Source: Achromobacter aegrifaciens (GTDB lineage Bacteria > Pseudomonadota > Gammaproteobacteria > Burkholderiales > Burkholderiaceae_B). From it: DNA of 64,000 bases. Location: NCBI RefSeq assembly GCF_902859735.1, contig NZ_CADIJY010000002.1, positions 558,001 through 622,000 of the forward strand, in the 5' to 3' direction. Made by a program: the position numbers and the translations under genes. A model generated the notes under the pieces. The model worked only from the letters and a program-made list of their open reading frames with translations. It searched no databases and was not told the origin of the DNA. Positions 18,584-25,597 of the stretch are shown piece after piece (the stretch's first letter is position 1; each line of letters starts with the position of its first letter).

Positions 18584-18913
18584 ATGCGAGACCAAAATTT
18601 CGAGCAATGTGTGCAAGCCTGCTATGAATGCGCCGTCGCCTGCGATATTTGCGCATCCGCGTGCCTGCGGGAAAATCCGTCCCACATGCAGCGATGCATT
18701 GCACTCTGCACCGATTGCGCCGCGGTTTGCCGGCTGTGCGCGGCCATGCTGGCGCGCGACGGCGAGTTCGCCAATGCGCTTTGCACGCTGTGCGCGCTGA
18801 TCTGCGATGCCTGCGCGCGCGAATGTTCATCGCACGAGGCAGAGCATTGCCAGGTCTGCGCAGGCGCTTGCCTGAGCTGCACCCTGGCCTGCCGCGACAT
18901 GCTGGAGGCCTGA
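18584..18913 (+). CDS. DUF326 four-helix-bundle copper-storage-like protein, 21 Cys
   Basis: 109 aa with 21 cysteines arranged mostly as CxxxC/CxxC along predicted helices (EQCVQACYECAVACDICASAC at the start), plus His in SSHEAEHC. This is the pattern of the DUF326 / Csp3-type cytosolic copper storage proteins, which bind many Cu(I) ions inside a four-helix bundle; no signal peptide is present, so it should be cytosolic. AAGGAG precedes the ATG. Copper binding is inferred from the family. Preceded by a sigma-54-type promoter, not by an obvious CueR-type operator. The DUF883 gene follows 77 bases later and may share the transcript. Confidence 0.88.
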   Translation: MRDQNFEQCVQACYECAVACDICASACLRENPSHMQRCIALCTDCAAVCRLCAAMLARDGEFANALCTLCALICDACARECSSHEAEHCQVCAGACLSCTLACRDMLEA

Positions 18914-18990
18914 AGCCTTCGGATCCGCAGCGCGGCCGCCCGGGCCGGTCCGCGCAGGCGTATTTCCCGCCCGACAGCCAGGAGCTACCG

Positions 18991-19332
18991 ATGGCCTCTA
19001 CCAACACCCCCCTGCCCTCCGACTTTCCGGAAAACGGCCCGGACAACCGCGGCGCGCACAGGCGTGCACGGCACCCGGAGGCCTGGATCGACGACCTGGA
19101 AGCCACGCTCAGCGACGCCTCGGCGACCGATCTGGAGGCGCTCAAGGCGCGCCTGTCCGAACAGCTGCACGCCACGCGGCGCAGCCTGCGCGACGCTTCA
19201 GACCATGCCGGCGACCTGATGCGGGAGACCATAGACTGCACCGAGGAGTACATCCACGCCCGGCCATGGCAGGCCATCGGCCTGGTGGCTGGCGCGGCTT
19301 TCCTTTTCGGCGTGGTGGTGGGACGGCAGTAG
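18991..19332 (+). CDS. DUF883 family protein (ElaB/YqjD-like)
   Basis: 113 aa: a charged helical region (residues ~30-90, amphipathic heptads LEATLSDASATDLEALKARL) followed by a single C-terminal membrane helix AIGLVAGAAFLFGVVVGRQ. This is the layout of ElaB/YqjD tail-anchored inner-membrane proteins, which in E. coli are RpoS-controlled and bind ribosomes in stationary phase. CAGGAG lies before the ATG at 18991. It probably belongs to the transcript starting before the DUF326 gene, since I see no separate promoter. Confidence 0.88.
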   Translation: MASTNTPLPSDFPENGPDNRGAHRRARHPEAWIDDLEATLSDASATDLEALKARLSEQLHATRRSLRDASDHAGDLMRETIDCTEEYIHARPWQAIGLVAGAAFLFGVVVGRQ

Positions 19333-19353
19333 CTCCGGCGCGCGCGGCGGGCC

Positions 19354-19369
19354 GGGCATGGCATTTGCT
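19354..19369 (+). promoter_or_regulatory. Sigma-54-type promoter for the SDR gene
   Basis: GGGCATGGCATTTGCT, 15 of 16 consensus positions, GG-N10-GC. Predicted start near 19380, 37 bases before the ATG at 19417. Confidence 0.72.
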
Positions 19370-19416
19370 CGGCAATGGGCGAGGCGCCTGTCGCGCCTGC
19401 CCACCAGGAGACCCTC

Positions 19417-20304
19417 ATGAGCAAGCCCGATCAAGCCGACACCGGCGCCCGCCCGCATCCCACACCGCCCATGCCGGCCCAGCACCTGGAAAAGCCGGGG
19501 CAGGAAGCCGACATGGTTCTCAAGCCACAGTACCAGGCGCCCCAGTACAAGGGCAGCGGCAAGCTCGAGGGCATGGTTGCGCTGGTGACAGGCGGCGATT
19601 CCGGCATAGGCCGCGCGGTCTGCCTGCTGTATGCGCGCGAAGGCGCCGACGTGGCGGTCGTCTATCTCAACGAGCAAGAGGATGCCGAAGACACCCGGCG
19701 CGCCGTGGAAAGCGAAGGCCGCCGTTGCCTGCTGATCGCAGGCGACGTACAGGAACCCGCGTTCTGCGAACAGGCGGTGGAACAGACGATCCGGGAATAC
19801 GGCAAGCTCGATGTGCTGGTGAACAACGCTGCCTATCAGCAGCACACCGACACGCTGCCCGAGATCAGCGACGAGAAATGGGACAAGACGCTGCGCACCA
19901 ACATCACCGCCTATTTCCAGATGGCGCGCGCGGCGCTGCCGCATCTGCACGCTGGCGCTTCCATTATCAATACCGGGTCGGTCACGGGCCTGCGCGGCAG
20001 CGCCAAACTGTTGGACTACTCCACCACCAAGGGCGCGATCCATGCTTTCACACGTTCGCTGGCCGCCAATCTCGCGGGCAAGGGCGTGCGTGTGAACGCA
20101 GTGGCGCCGGGACCCGTATGGACGCCGCTGAATCCTGCGGACCAAAGTCCGGAGAAGATCAAGGAATTCGGCAAGCACACGGACTTGGGGCGTCCGGCGC
20201 AGCCCGAGGAAATCTCTCCGGCCTACGTCTTCCTGGCCTCGCCCGTGTGCGCCAGCTACATCACCGGCATCGTGCTGCCCATTACCGGCAGCGCTGGCGA
20301 CTGA
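19417..20304 (+). CDS. SDR-family oxidoreductase (YghA / general stress protein 39 type)
   Basis: 295 aa short-chain dehydrogenase with the ~45-residue N-terminal extension (QYQAPQYKGSGKLEGMVAL) seen in the YghA/GSP39 group, whose members are general-stress proteins in several bacteria. NAD(P) motif VTGGDSGIGRA, NNAAYQ, Ser in NTGSVTG, and the YxxxK pair in LDYSTTKGAIHAF. Substrate unknown, probably an aldehyde or alcohol. CAGGAG before the ATG at 19417 sets the start. Own sigma-54-type promoter upstream. Confidence 0.92.
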   Translation: MSKPDQADTGARPHPTPPMPAQHLEKPGQEADMVLKPQYQAPQYKGSGKLEGMVALVTGGDSGIGRAVCLLYAREGADVAVVYLNEQEDAEDTRRAVESEGRRCLLIAGDVQEPAFCEQAVEQTIREYGKLDVLVNNAAYQQHTDTLPEISDEKWDKTLRTNITAYFQMARAALPHLHAGASIINTGSVTGLRGSAKLLDYSTTKGAIHAFTRSLAANLAGKGVRVNAVAPGPVWTPLNPADQSPEKIKEFGKHTDLGRPAQPEEISPAYVFLASPVCASYITGIVLPITGSAGD

Positions 20305-20319
20305 GGCCCGCGCGTCCCG

Positions 20320-20940
20320 CTACTTGGCCGGCGCGATCGAGGCCGGCGCCTCACGCGACGCTGGCGACACGGCCGGCGCTTCGCCCTTCGTCGCCGGCTG
20401 GATCTTGTCCGGGTCGGCGGGCGGCGTGCTTTGCAGCTTGCGGCCCATTGCCAGATGTTCGGCCACCATGGGCAGCGCACGCACCGCGAAATCGCGCACC
20501 TGCGGATCCTTGGACTCGCGTGCCGCCGTCTCGAACAGGCGGTTTGCGGTGACGTGCGCGTCCACGGCTGCCTTTTCGATGTAGAGCGCGTCGAAGTCCG
20601 GGCCGGTCCTGTTGCCCAGCTGTTGCAGGGTGCCCCGGTCGGGTTCGGATGGTTCGGCTGGCAGCTTCACCTGCTTGCGCCCGGCCAGGGTCTTCAATTC
20701 GGCGTTCATGGCGCCATGCTGCTCCTGCATCCGTGCGGCGTATGCCTTCACGTCGCGGTCCCCTGCTCGCTTCTTCGCCAGCTCCGCCGCCTCTACCTCG
20801 AACATGCCGGAGCCGGCCGCCGCCTGCAGGAAGCGCGCTTCCGGCTCCGCCAGTTCCTGCGCCTGCACGCCGCCCAGCACACCGGGCGCGGCCAGCAGGC
20901 ATAGCGCGACGACACCGCAGAGCCATAAGGTCTTTTTCAT
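20320..20940 (-). CDS. DUF4142 family exported protein
   Basis: 206 aa with a clear Sec signal peptide (MKKTLWLCGVVALCLLAAPG, cleavage around VQA-QE) followed by the helical DUF4142 region: FLQAAAGSGMFEVEAAELAK, QEQHGAMNAELKTLA, and the C-terminal VRDFAVRALPMVAEHLAMGR. Predicted periplasmic ferritin-like four-helix protein of unknown role, widespread in stress-associated clusters. The C-terminal ~35 residues are low-complexity. It begins 18 bases after the upstream membrane-protein gene and is probably co-transcribed from the promoter at 21584-21599. Confidence 0.9.
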   Translation of the reverse strand: MKKTLWLCGVVALCLLAAPGVLGGVQAQELAEPEARFLQAAAGSGMFEVEAAELAKKRAGDRDVKAYAARMQEQHGAMNAELKTLAGRKQVKLPAEPSEPDRGTLQQLGNRTGPDFDALYIEKAAVDAHVTANRLFETAARESKDPQVRDFAVRALPMVAEHLAMGRKLQSTPPADPDKIQPATKGEAPAVSPASREAPASIAPAK

Positions 20941-20958
20941 CTCCGTGTCTCCCTCGGC

Positions 20959-21549
20959 CTAGTTCGCCATCGTCGACGCGTCCACATGCCGCGGCGGCGT
21001 CAAGGGGTCGAAGTCTTCCCATTTGCCATTCAACCAGCGGCCTTGCGCGCGCTCGACGTCCGTGCCGCCGGCCTGCGTCAGCACGGTTCTTGCCAGCGCA
21101 TCGCGGTCCGGCGACACGTGCAGCGCCAGCATCACGCCCGCCTGGCGTACGGCAGGATGCGCGTCACGGGCGACGGTGGCCGCCGGATGCCTGCGGCGTC
21201 CGCGCCCGATCACCCATAGCGCCCCGGCCAGCGCGCCCAGGTAGGCGCCTACGCCCGCAGCGGCAATGACGATCAAGACCGAAGCCCCCACCCGGGCGGC
21301 GATCAGCCCGCCCAGCAGCGCAAACACCAGGCCCAGCGCGGAGGCGCCCGCCACCGCGCCGAAATGGCCGCCCCGGGCATCGGGATCGGCCACGCGGTCG
21401 CCGCCTATCGGAAAGCGCGCGTGTTCGCCCGCCGTGTTGATGTAGAAGGTATGGATATCGTCTTCGGTGAATCCTTCGGCGCACAGCTTGCGCGCCGCCT
21501 CGGCGGCGTGGTCGAAAGTGTCGAATCGGGCGGCAACGATCAGGGACAT
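20959..21549 (-). CDS. Hypothetical membrane protein with ferredoxin-like N-terminus (196 aa)
   Basis: N-terminal ~60 residues (MSLIVAARFDTFDHAAEAAR) look like the DUF1269/YflT-type module that reads as A-x-F-x-x-x-x-x-A-x-x-A; the middle has two Gly/Ala-rich hydrophobic helices (HFGAVAGASALGLVFALLGG and VLIVIAAAGVGAYLGALAGA); the C-terminal part (MLALHVSPDRDALARTVLTQ) is soluble. The start at 21549 has GGAGAG just upstream. Function unknown. First gene of a minus-strand pair with DUF4142, under a sigma-54-type promoter 35 bases away. Confidence 0.8.
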   Translation of the reverse strand: MSLIVAARFDTFDHAAEAARKLCAEGFTEDDIHTFYINTAGEHARFPIGGDRVADPDARGGHFGAVAGASALGLVFALLGGLIAARVGASVLIVIAAAGVGAYLGALAGALWVIGRGRRRHPAATVARDAHPAVRQAGVMLALHVSPDRDALARTVLTQAGGTDVERAQGRWLNGKWEDFDPLTPPRHVDASTMAN

Positions 21550-21562
21550 TGTGCTCTCCATC

Positions 21563-21575
21563 GGGAATCATTCCC
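21563..21575. promoter_or_regulatory. Short perfect palindrome GGGAATCATTCCC
   Basis: A 6+1+6 palindrome lying at the predicted start site of the minus-strand promoter and ~30 bases upstream of the plus-strand promoter pair. Could be a regulator site; I do not see the same element near the other sigma-54-type promoters. Confidence 0.3.
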
Positions 21576-21583
21576 TTGTGGTC

Positions 21584-21599
21584 AGCAACTGCCGTGCCC
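21584..21599 (-). promoter_or_regulatory. Sigma-54-type promoter for the 21549-20320 pair
   Basis: Minus strand GGGCACGGCAGTTGCT, 15 of 16 consensus positions, GG-N10-GC. Predicted start near 21573, 24 bases before the ATG at 21549. Confidence 0.72.
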
Positions 21600-21604
21600 G
21601 TTCC

Positions 21605-21620
21605 AGGCATGGGAATTGCT
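21605..21620 (+). promoter_or_regulatory. Sigma-54-type promoter for the DUF378-like gene
   Basis: AGGCATGGGAATTGCT, 15 of 16 consensus positions, GG-N10-GC. Only 5 bases separate its -24 end from that of the divergent promoter at 21584-21599, so two polymerases could hardly bind together. Predicted leader ~79 bases. Confidence 0.72.
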
Positions 21621-21709
21621 GTAGCGCTGGCGAGCGGCCTGAACCGGCAGGTTCAGAGGCAGTCCGCCCGCAGTCCCGCCTACCCGCATTCTGCGCAAAG
21701 GACTTCCAC

Positions 21710-22033
21710 ATGGACATGCCCGGCAACCAAGAAGATCTTTCAGAATTGGAAGAGGATTCTGCTCCTCCCCCGGTCCCTCCCGAGGCCCGCGGCCTTTCCT
21801 TGCTTGACTGGTCCGCCTTGATCGCGGTGGTTGCGGGCGGCCTGAACTGCGGCCTGATCGCGGCGGTAGGCCTGGATGTCTTCGCGAAGGTGCTGCCGTC
21901 GGCCGCCGCGACGCGCAGCGTCTACGGCCTGATCGGACTGGCCGCGCTATACAGCGTGGTGCTGCTGTTCCGGCTGGGCGAGCAAGAGGCGGACGCAATC
22001 CCCGCCGAAAAGACGGAACAAGCGGCGGATTGA
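21710..22033 (+). CDS. DUF378-like small membrane protein (107 aa)
   Basis: MDMPGNQEDLSELEEDSAPP forms an acidic cytosolic start, then two membrane helices: LIAVVAGGLNCGLIAAVGLDVF and YGLIGLAALYSVVLLFRLGE. The LNCGL in the first helix and the spacing match DUF378 (YuzA family) proteins of unknown function. AAAGGAC lies before the ATG at 21710; a longer frame upstream runs across the promoter and is rejected. Confidence 0.82.
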   Translation: MDMPGNQEDLSELEEDSAPPPVPPEARGLSLLDWSALIAVVAGGLNCGLIAAVGLDVFAKVLPSAAATRSVYGLIGLAALYSVVLLFRLGEQEADAIPAEKTEQAAD

Positions 22034-22048
22034 ACCCGCCGCCAGCGG

Positions 22049-22282
22049 CTATTTTGAGCCGGGCCGTTTGCCCGGATACTGGCCGCCTTCCTCGTACTCC
22101 GCGCCCTTGTCGTTGGGCTTCTTGTCCGACTCGCGTTTGGGCGCCGCGGCCGGCTTGCCGAAGCCCGGCTTGTCGGTTCCAAACTGGCCGCTGCGATGCG
22201 CCGCTTCAGTTTGCGTGCGCGGCGCATTGGCCTTGCCTTGCTCGGTGTCCGCCTTTTCATGGTCTGCGCGCTTGGTTTGCAT
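22049..22282 (-). CDS. Hypothetical hydrophilic protein (77 aa)
   Basis: MQTKRADHEKADTEQGKANA and on to a Lys/Gly/Pro-rich tail (GGQYPGKRPGSK). Highly charged, no membrane segment or recognised domain, probably disordered. The start at 22282 has GGGGAT nearby; the in-frame extension upstream overlaps the promoter and is unlikely. A 15/16 sigma-54-type promoter (22354-22369) points at it, supporting expression. Convergent with the DUF378-like gene. Confidence 0.65.
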   Translation of the reverse strand: MQTKRADHEKADTEQGKANAPRTQTEAAHRSGQFGTDKPGFGKPAAAPKRESDKKPNDKGAEYEEGGQYPGKRPGSK

Positions 22283-22353
22283 GTTCGTATCCCCGGGCTC
22301 GTTCAATGGACGCTTGCAGCGTGCGCATGGCACCGCCTGCGGCAAGGTGCCGG

Positions 22354-22369
22354 AGCAAGCGGCGTGCCC
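22354..22369 (-). promoter_or_regulatory. Sigma-54-type promoter for the 77-aa gene
   Basis: Minus strand GGGCACGCCGCTTGCT, 15 of 16 consensus positions, GG-N10-GC. Predicted start near 22343, about 60 bases before the ATG at 22282. Confidence 0.7.
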
Positions 22370-22378
22370 GGCCGGCCC

Positions 22379-22394
22379 GGGAACGCCGCTTGCT
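22379..22394 (+). promoter_or_regulatory. Sigma-54-type promoter for the exported Lys-rich protein
   Basis: GGGAACGCCGCTTGCT, 14 of 16 consensus positions (first T and the C after GG differ), GG-N10-GC. Nine bases from the divergent promoter. Predicted leader ~43 bases to the ATG at 22448. Confidence 0.55.
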
Positions 22395-22447
22395 TGCACA
22401 TGCGGCCAGGCCCGGGCGATGCCGGGTCCCCATCCTAGGAGTCAGCC

Positions 22448-22831
22448 ATGAATCTGTCCCGAGTCGTTCTCCCCGCCGTCGCCCTGAGCCTTTCCGCCCT
22501 GGCTTTTCAGGCGCAAGCCCAAACCGCGCAGACCAGCGGCGGCGCCGTGCGCAGCAACGCGCAGATCGATGACCAGTACAAGCTGGACAAGAAACGTTGC
22601 GACGGCATGAAAGGCAACCAGAAGGACGTCTGCCAGCAGCAGGCCGAAGCCACGCGCGACAAGGCCCGGGCCGACGCCAAGGCAGGCAAGGAAAAGGCCG
22701 AGGCCTCGCATGACGCGGCCAAGGTGCGCAACGATGCCGACTACAAGGTCGGCAAGGAAAAATGCGACGCCATGTCCGGCAATGCCAAGGACGCCTGCAT
22801 GGCGGACCTGAAAACGCGGTACGGCAAATGA
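22448..22831 (+). CDS. Exported Lys/Ala-rich protein with duplicated Cys motif (127 aa)
   Basis: Signal peptide MNLSRVVLPAVALSLSALAF with cleavage near AQA-QT, then a charged helical body. The mature part has two copies of a CD-x-M-x-GN-x-KD-x-C motif (RCDGMKGNQKDVC and KCDAMSGNAKDAC) flanking a Lys/Ala helix, so each Cys pair could form a disulfide in the periplasm. Function unknown. CTAGGAGTCAGCC before the ATG gives a good ribosome site. Follows a divergent sigma-54-type promoter pair and converges on the response-regulator gene 2 bases later. Confidence 0.85.
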   Translation: MNLSRVVLPAVALSLSALAFQAQAQTAQTSGGAVRSNAQIDDQYKLDKKRCDGMKGNQKDVCQQQAEATRDKARADAKAGKEKAEASHDAAKVRNDADYKVGKEKCDAMSGNAKDACMADLKTRYGK

Positions 22832-22833
22832 GG

Positions 22834-24210
22834 TCAGGACCGGTCCTGTTTCCGGCCAGGCGCCGCTGCGGCGCCTTCCGCGTCCGCAGCGGCGTATTCC
22901 TCAAGCCGGTTGTACAACGTCTTGGGGCTGATGCCGAGCACTGCCGCGGCCTGCTTTTTCACGCCGTTGCAACGCTCCAGCGTCGCCAGGATCAGGCGCC
23001 GGTCCGCTTCCGCCAAGGTTTCTCCCACGGGTACGCTGACCTGGCCGCCCGCGCCCTCGCCCGCCGGCGACACCCGGGGCGTCAGCATATCCACTTCCAG
23101 CGTATCGCCATCCGCCATGATGAAGGCGCGGCGCACGTAGTTCTTGAGCTCCCGCACATTGCCCGGCCATGCGTATTGCTGCAGCGCGGCCAGCGCGCGC
23201 GGCGAGAATTCCTTGTTCTTGCCGGATTCCTGGTTCAAGCCTTGCAGGAAGCGATTCGCAAGGAACAGGATGTCGTCGCCGCGTTCACGCAGCGCCGGCA
23301 GCTTGATGGGGAAGACGCTCAACCGGTAATAGAGGTCCTCGCGCAGCTTGCCATCCTTCACCGCCTGCTCGGGATCGCGGTTGGTCGCGGCGACGATCCG
23401 GATATCGCAGGCGATCTCCCGATTGGTGCCCACGCGCATGAACTGCCCGGTCTCCAGGACCCGCAAGAGCTTGACTTGCAGGTCCAGCGGCATTTCGGTG
23501 ACTTCGTCCAGGAACAGGGTTCCGCCGTCAGCGCGCTCGAAATAGCCCTTGTGCTGGCGGTCCGCGCCGGTGAAGCTGCCGCGCTCGTGCCCGAACATTT
23601 CGCTTTCGATCAGGTTGGGCGAGATCGCGCCGCAATTCACCGCGATCAGGGGACGCTGGCGGCGCGCGCTGAGTTCATGGATGGCATGCGCGGCCAGTTC
23701 CTTGCCGGTGCCGCTTTCGCCGATCAGCAAGGTCGTCACATTGGTGGTGGCCACGCGGCCGATCTGACGGTAGAGTTCCTGCATGCAGGCCGACGCGCCG
23801 TACATCTTTCCGTAGCGCCCCGGTTCTTCGAACGGAGCCCCCCGCAGATCGCCGCTCGAATTCGCATTCACGCGCGCGAAGATTCCGTTCAGGCGTTCCA
23901 TGCAGATCGGCTTGACCAGGTAATCGGTGGCCCCGAGGCGCAGGGCCTGCACGGCGTTGTCGACGGTGCCGTGGCCGGTCATCACCACCACCTCTGCGCT
24001 GGCGGCGGCGTCGCTCTTGAAAATTTCCATCCCGCTGCCTTCAGGCAAGCGGATGTCGGTCAGCACCAGATCGGGCGCGTGCCGCTCCAGCTGGATCAGC
24101 GCATCCTTGACGCTGGCGGCCAGGGCTACTGAAAAGCCGCTTTCGCGCCCGATTTCGGCCAGGGTTTCGCGTATCGCCGGGTCGTCATCAACGATCAACA
24201 GATGAGGCAT
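22834..24210 (-). CDS. NtrC-family response regulator, sigma-54 activator
   Basis: 458 aa: receiver domain (residues ~1-115; acidic pair in LIVDDDPAI, phospho-Asp in LVLTDIRLPEG, Lys in YLVKPI), AAA+ domain (~135-365; Walker A GESGTGKE, sigma-54 contact loop GSFTGA, Walker B GGTLFLDEV, sensor region WPGNVRELKNYVRRAF), and a Fis-type helix-turn-helix (NGVKKQAAAVLGISPKTLYNRL). A complete enhancer-binding protein that opens sigma-54 promoters when phosphorylated. No kinase gene is adjacent in its operon; the hybrid kinase 3 kb away is a candidate. Its own upstream region has no sigma-54 site. Confidence 0.94.
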   Translation of the reverse strand: MPHLLIVDDDPAIRETLAEIGRESGFSVALAASVKDALIQLERHAPDLVLTDIRLPEGSGMEIFKSDAAASAEVVVMTGHGTVDNAVQALRLGATDYLVKPICMERLNGIFARVNANSSGDLRGAPFEEPGRYGKMYGASACMQELYRQIGRVATTNVTTLLIGESGTGKELAAHAIHELSARRQRPLIAVNCGAISPNLIESEMFGHERGSFTGADRQHKGYFERADGGTLFLDEVTEMPLDLQVKLLRVLETGQFMRVGTNREIACDIRIVAATNRDPEQAVKDGKLREDLYYRLSVFPIKLPALRERGDDILFLANRFLQGLNQESGKNKEFSPRALAALQQYAWPGNVRELKNYVRRAFIMADGDTLEVDMLTPRVSPAGEGAGGQVSVPVGETLAEADRRLILATLERCNGVKKQAAAVLGISPKTLYNRLEEYAAADAEGAAAAPGRKQDRS

Positions 24211-24396
24211 GCTTGCTCCGTGTCGCGGATGTTGAGGGTCAGTGATTCAGCATAGCGATAACCGCCGGCCCGGTGGCAAATGTTCGACACTTTCCATCAA
24301 CATTTTCGAATGCTTGCAAATCGTCGCATACCGTACTGCGTCGATTCTCTAGCATGGAAACAGACTCACGGCCCGCGCGGGCCCTCAGGAATCAGC

Positions 24397-25410
24397 ATGC
24401 CCAATCGCAGCACTACTACTGCCCCGCGTGCAGCGGCGTCCGCGAAGTCCGACGCGCTGCTGGACCCATCAGCCCTGTCCCCCGTGATGCAGAAACTCGG
24501 CGCGCAGCTGCAATTGGCCGCAGCCACCGATGCCAGCGTCTTCATCGTGGGAGAAAGCGGGACCGGCAAGGAAATCGTCGCGCGCGCCATCCATGACGCC
24601 AGCGAACGCCGCGAACAGCCTTTCGTGGCGGTCAATTGCGGCGCCATCAGCGGCAGCCTGGCGCATGCCGAATTGTTCGGGCATGAAAAAGGCAGCTTTA
24701 CCGGCGCGGTCGCCCAGAACGCCGGCTACTTCGAATACGCCAGCGGCGGCACGCTGTTCCTGGATGAAGTCACCGAAATGCCGCCCGACCTTCAGGTGAA
24801 TTTCCTGCGCGTGCTCGAGGCCGGCACGTATCAGCGCGTAGGCGGCTCGGACTTGTTGCGCGCCAATGTCCGCATCATCTGCGCCAGCAACCGCGACCCC
24901 TTCGCCTCGGTCGCTGAAGGCCGCCTGCGCCAGGACTTCCTGCACCGGCTCCTGGTGATTCCGTTACGCGTGCCGCCGCTGCGTGAGCGGGGCGAAGACG
25001 CCCTGGTGCTGGCGCACTGGTTCCTCGACACCTTGAATGCTGCAAACGGCACGCGGAAGTCGTTCTCCCCCCGCATGCTGGAAGCGATCTCCCTGCATGA
25101 TTGGCCGGGCAATGTCCGTGAACTGCGCAACGCGGTGCAGCGGGCGTTCATTCTGGCAGACGGTGAACTCGAAACCGAGCTATTGCCCCGGTCGCGCGAG
25201 GCGCAGCGGCCGATGCTGCGTAACGGCGCGCTGACCCTGCCCATCGGCATGTCATTGGGCGAGGCGCAGCGCGCATTCATTCTTGCGACGCTGGCGCACC
25301 ATGCGGGCGACAAGCGCATCGCCGCGGAGACGCTGGGCCTGAGCCTGAAGACGCTCTACAACCGCCTCGAAGACTACGACCAGAACGGGCAGGACGACGC
25401 CGGGGCTTGA
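24397..25410 (+). CDS. Sigma-54 enhancer-binding protein without receiver domain
   Basis: 337 aa: ~25-residue N-terminus, AAA+ domain (GESGTGKEIVARAI, contact loop GSFTGA, GGTLFLDEVTEMPPDLQ, DWPGNVRELRNAVQRAF) and a C-terminal Fis-type helix (GDKRIAAETLGLSLKTLYNRLEDY). There is no receiver or other sensory domain, so activity is presumably controlled by expression, by a partner protein, or is constitutive, as in PspF-like activators. The ATG at 24397 with CAGGAA upstream is chosen; a longer frame from 24280 has no ribosome site. Divergent from the response regulator and followed by the sigma-54 gene: the three look like one regulatory unit. Confidence 0.93.
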   Translation: MPNRSTTTAPRAAASAKSDALLDPSALSPVMQKLGAQLQLAAATDASVFIVGESGTGKEIVARAIHDASERREQPFVAVNCGAISGSLAHAELFGHEKGSFTGAVAQNAGYFEYASGGTLFLDEVTEMPPDLQVNFLRVLEAGTYQRVGGSDLLRANVRIICASNRDPFASVAEGRLRQDFLHRLLVIPLRVPPLRERGEDALVLAHWFLDTLNAANGTRKSFSPRMLEAISLHDWPGNVRELRNAVQRAFILADGELETELLPRSREAQRPMLRNGALTLPIGMSLGEAQRAFILATLAHHAGDKRIAAETLGLSLKTLYNRLEDYDQNGQDDAGA

Positions 25411-25532
25411 GCGCCAGGGCCGATCTTGCGGCCACCGCGCGCGAGAGGCGCGAGAGGCATTTCTTACCACTGGCTTGTAATACTGGGGCTGCGCCGCGCG
25501 CGCAATCAACCCGCCTCGCCCGCCGAGACGCC

Positions 25533-25548
25533 TGGCATGGTCTTTGCT
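25533..25548 (+). promoter_or_regulatory. Perfect sigma-54 promoter in front of the sigma-54 gene
   Basis: TGGCATGGTCTTTGCT matches TGGCAYRNNNNTTGCW at all 16 positions, GG-N10-GC. Predicted start near 25559, 39 bases before the TTG start at 25598. Implies that the sigma factor drives its own gene. Confidence 0.85.
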
Positions 25549-25597
25549 TCAGTACAAGGATGGACTGCCGCCGGCAGCCAGTCCCCAGGAGGCTCGA

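Noticed and set aside
24211-24396. Possible sigma-54 site between the two activator genes (TGGCAAATGTTCGAC)
   Set aside because: No GC element at the right distance; the region looks like ordinary sigma-70 type DNA.
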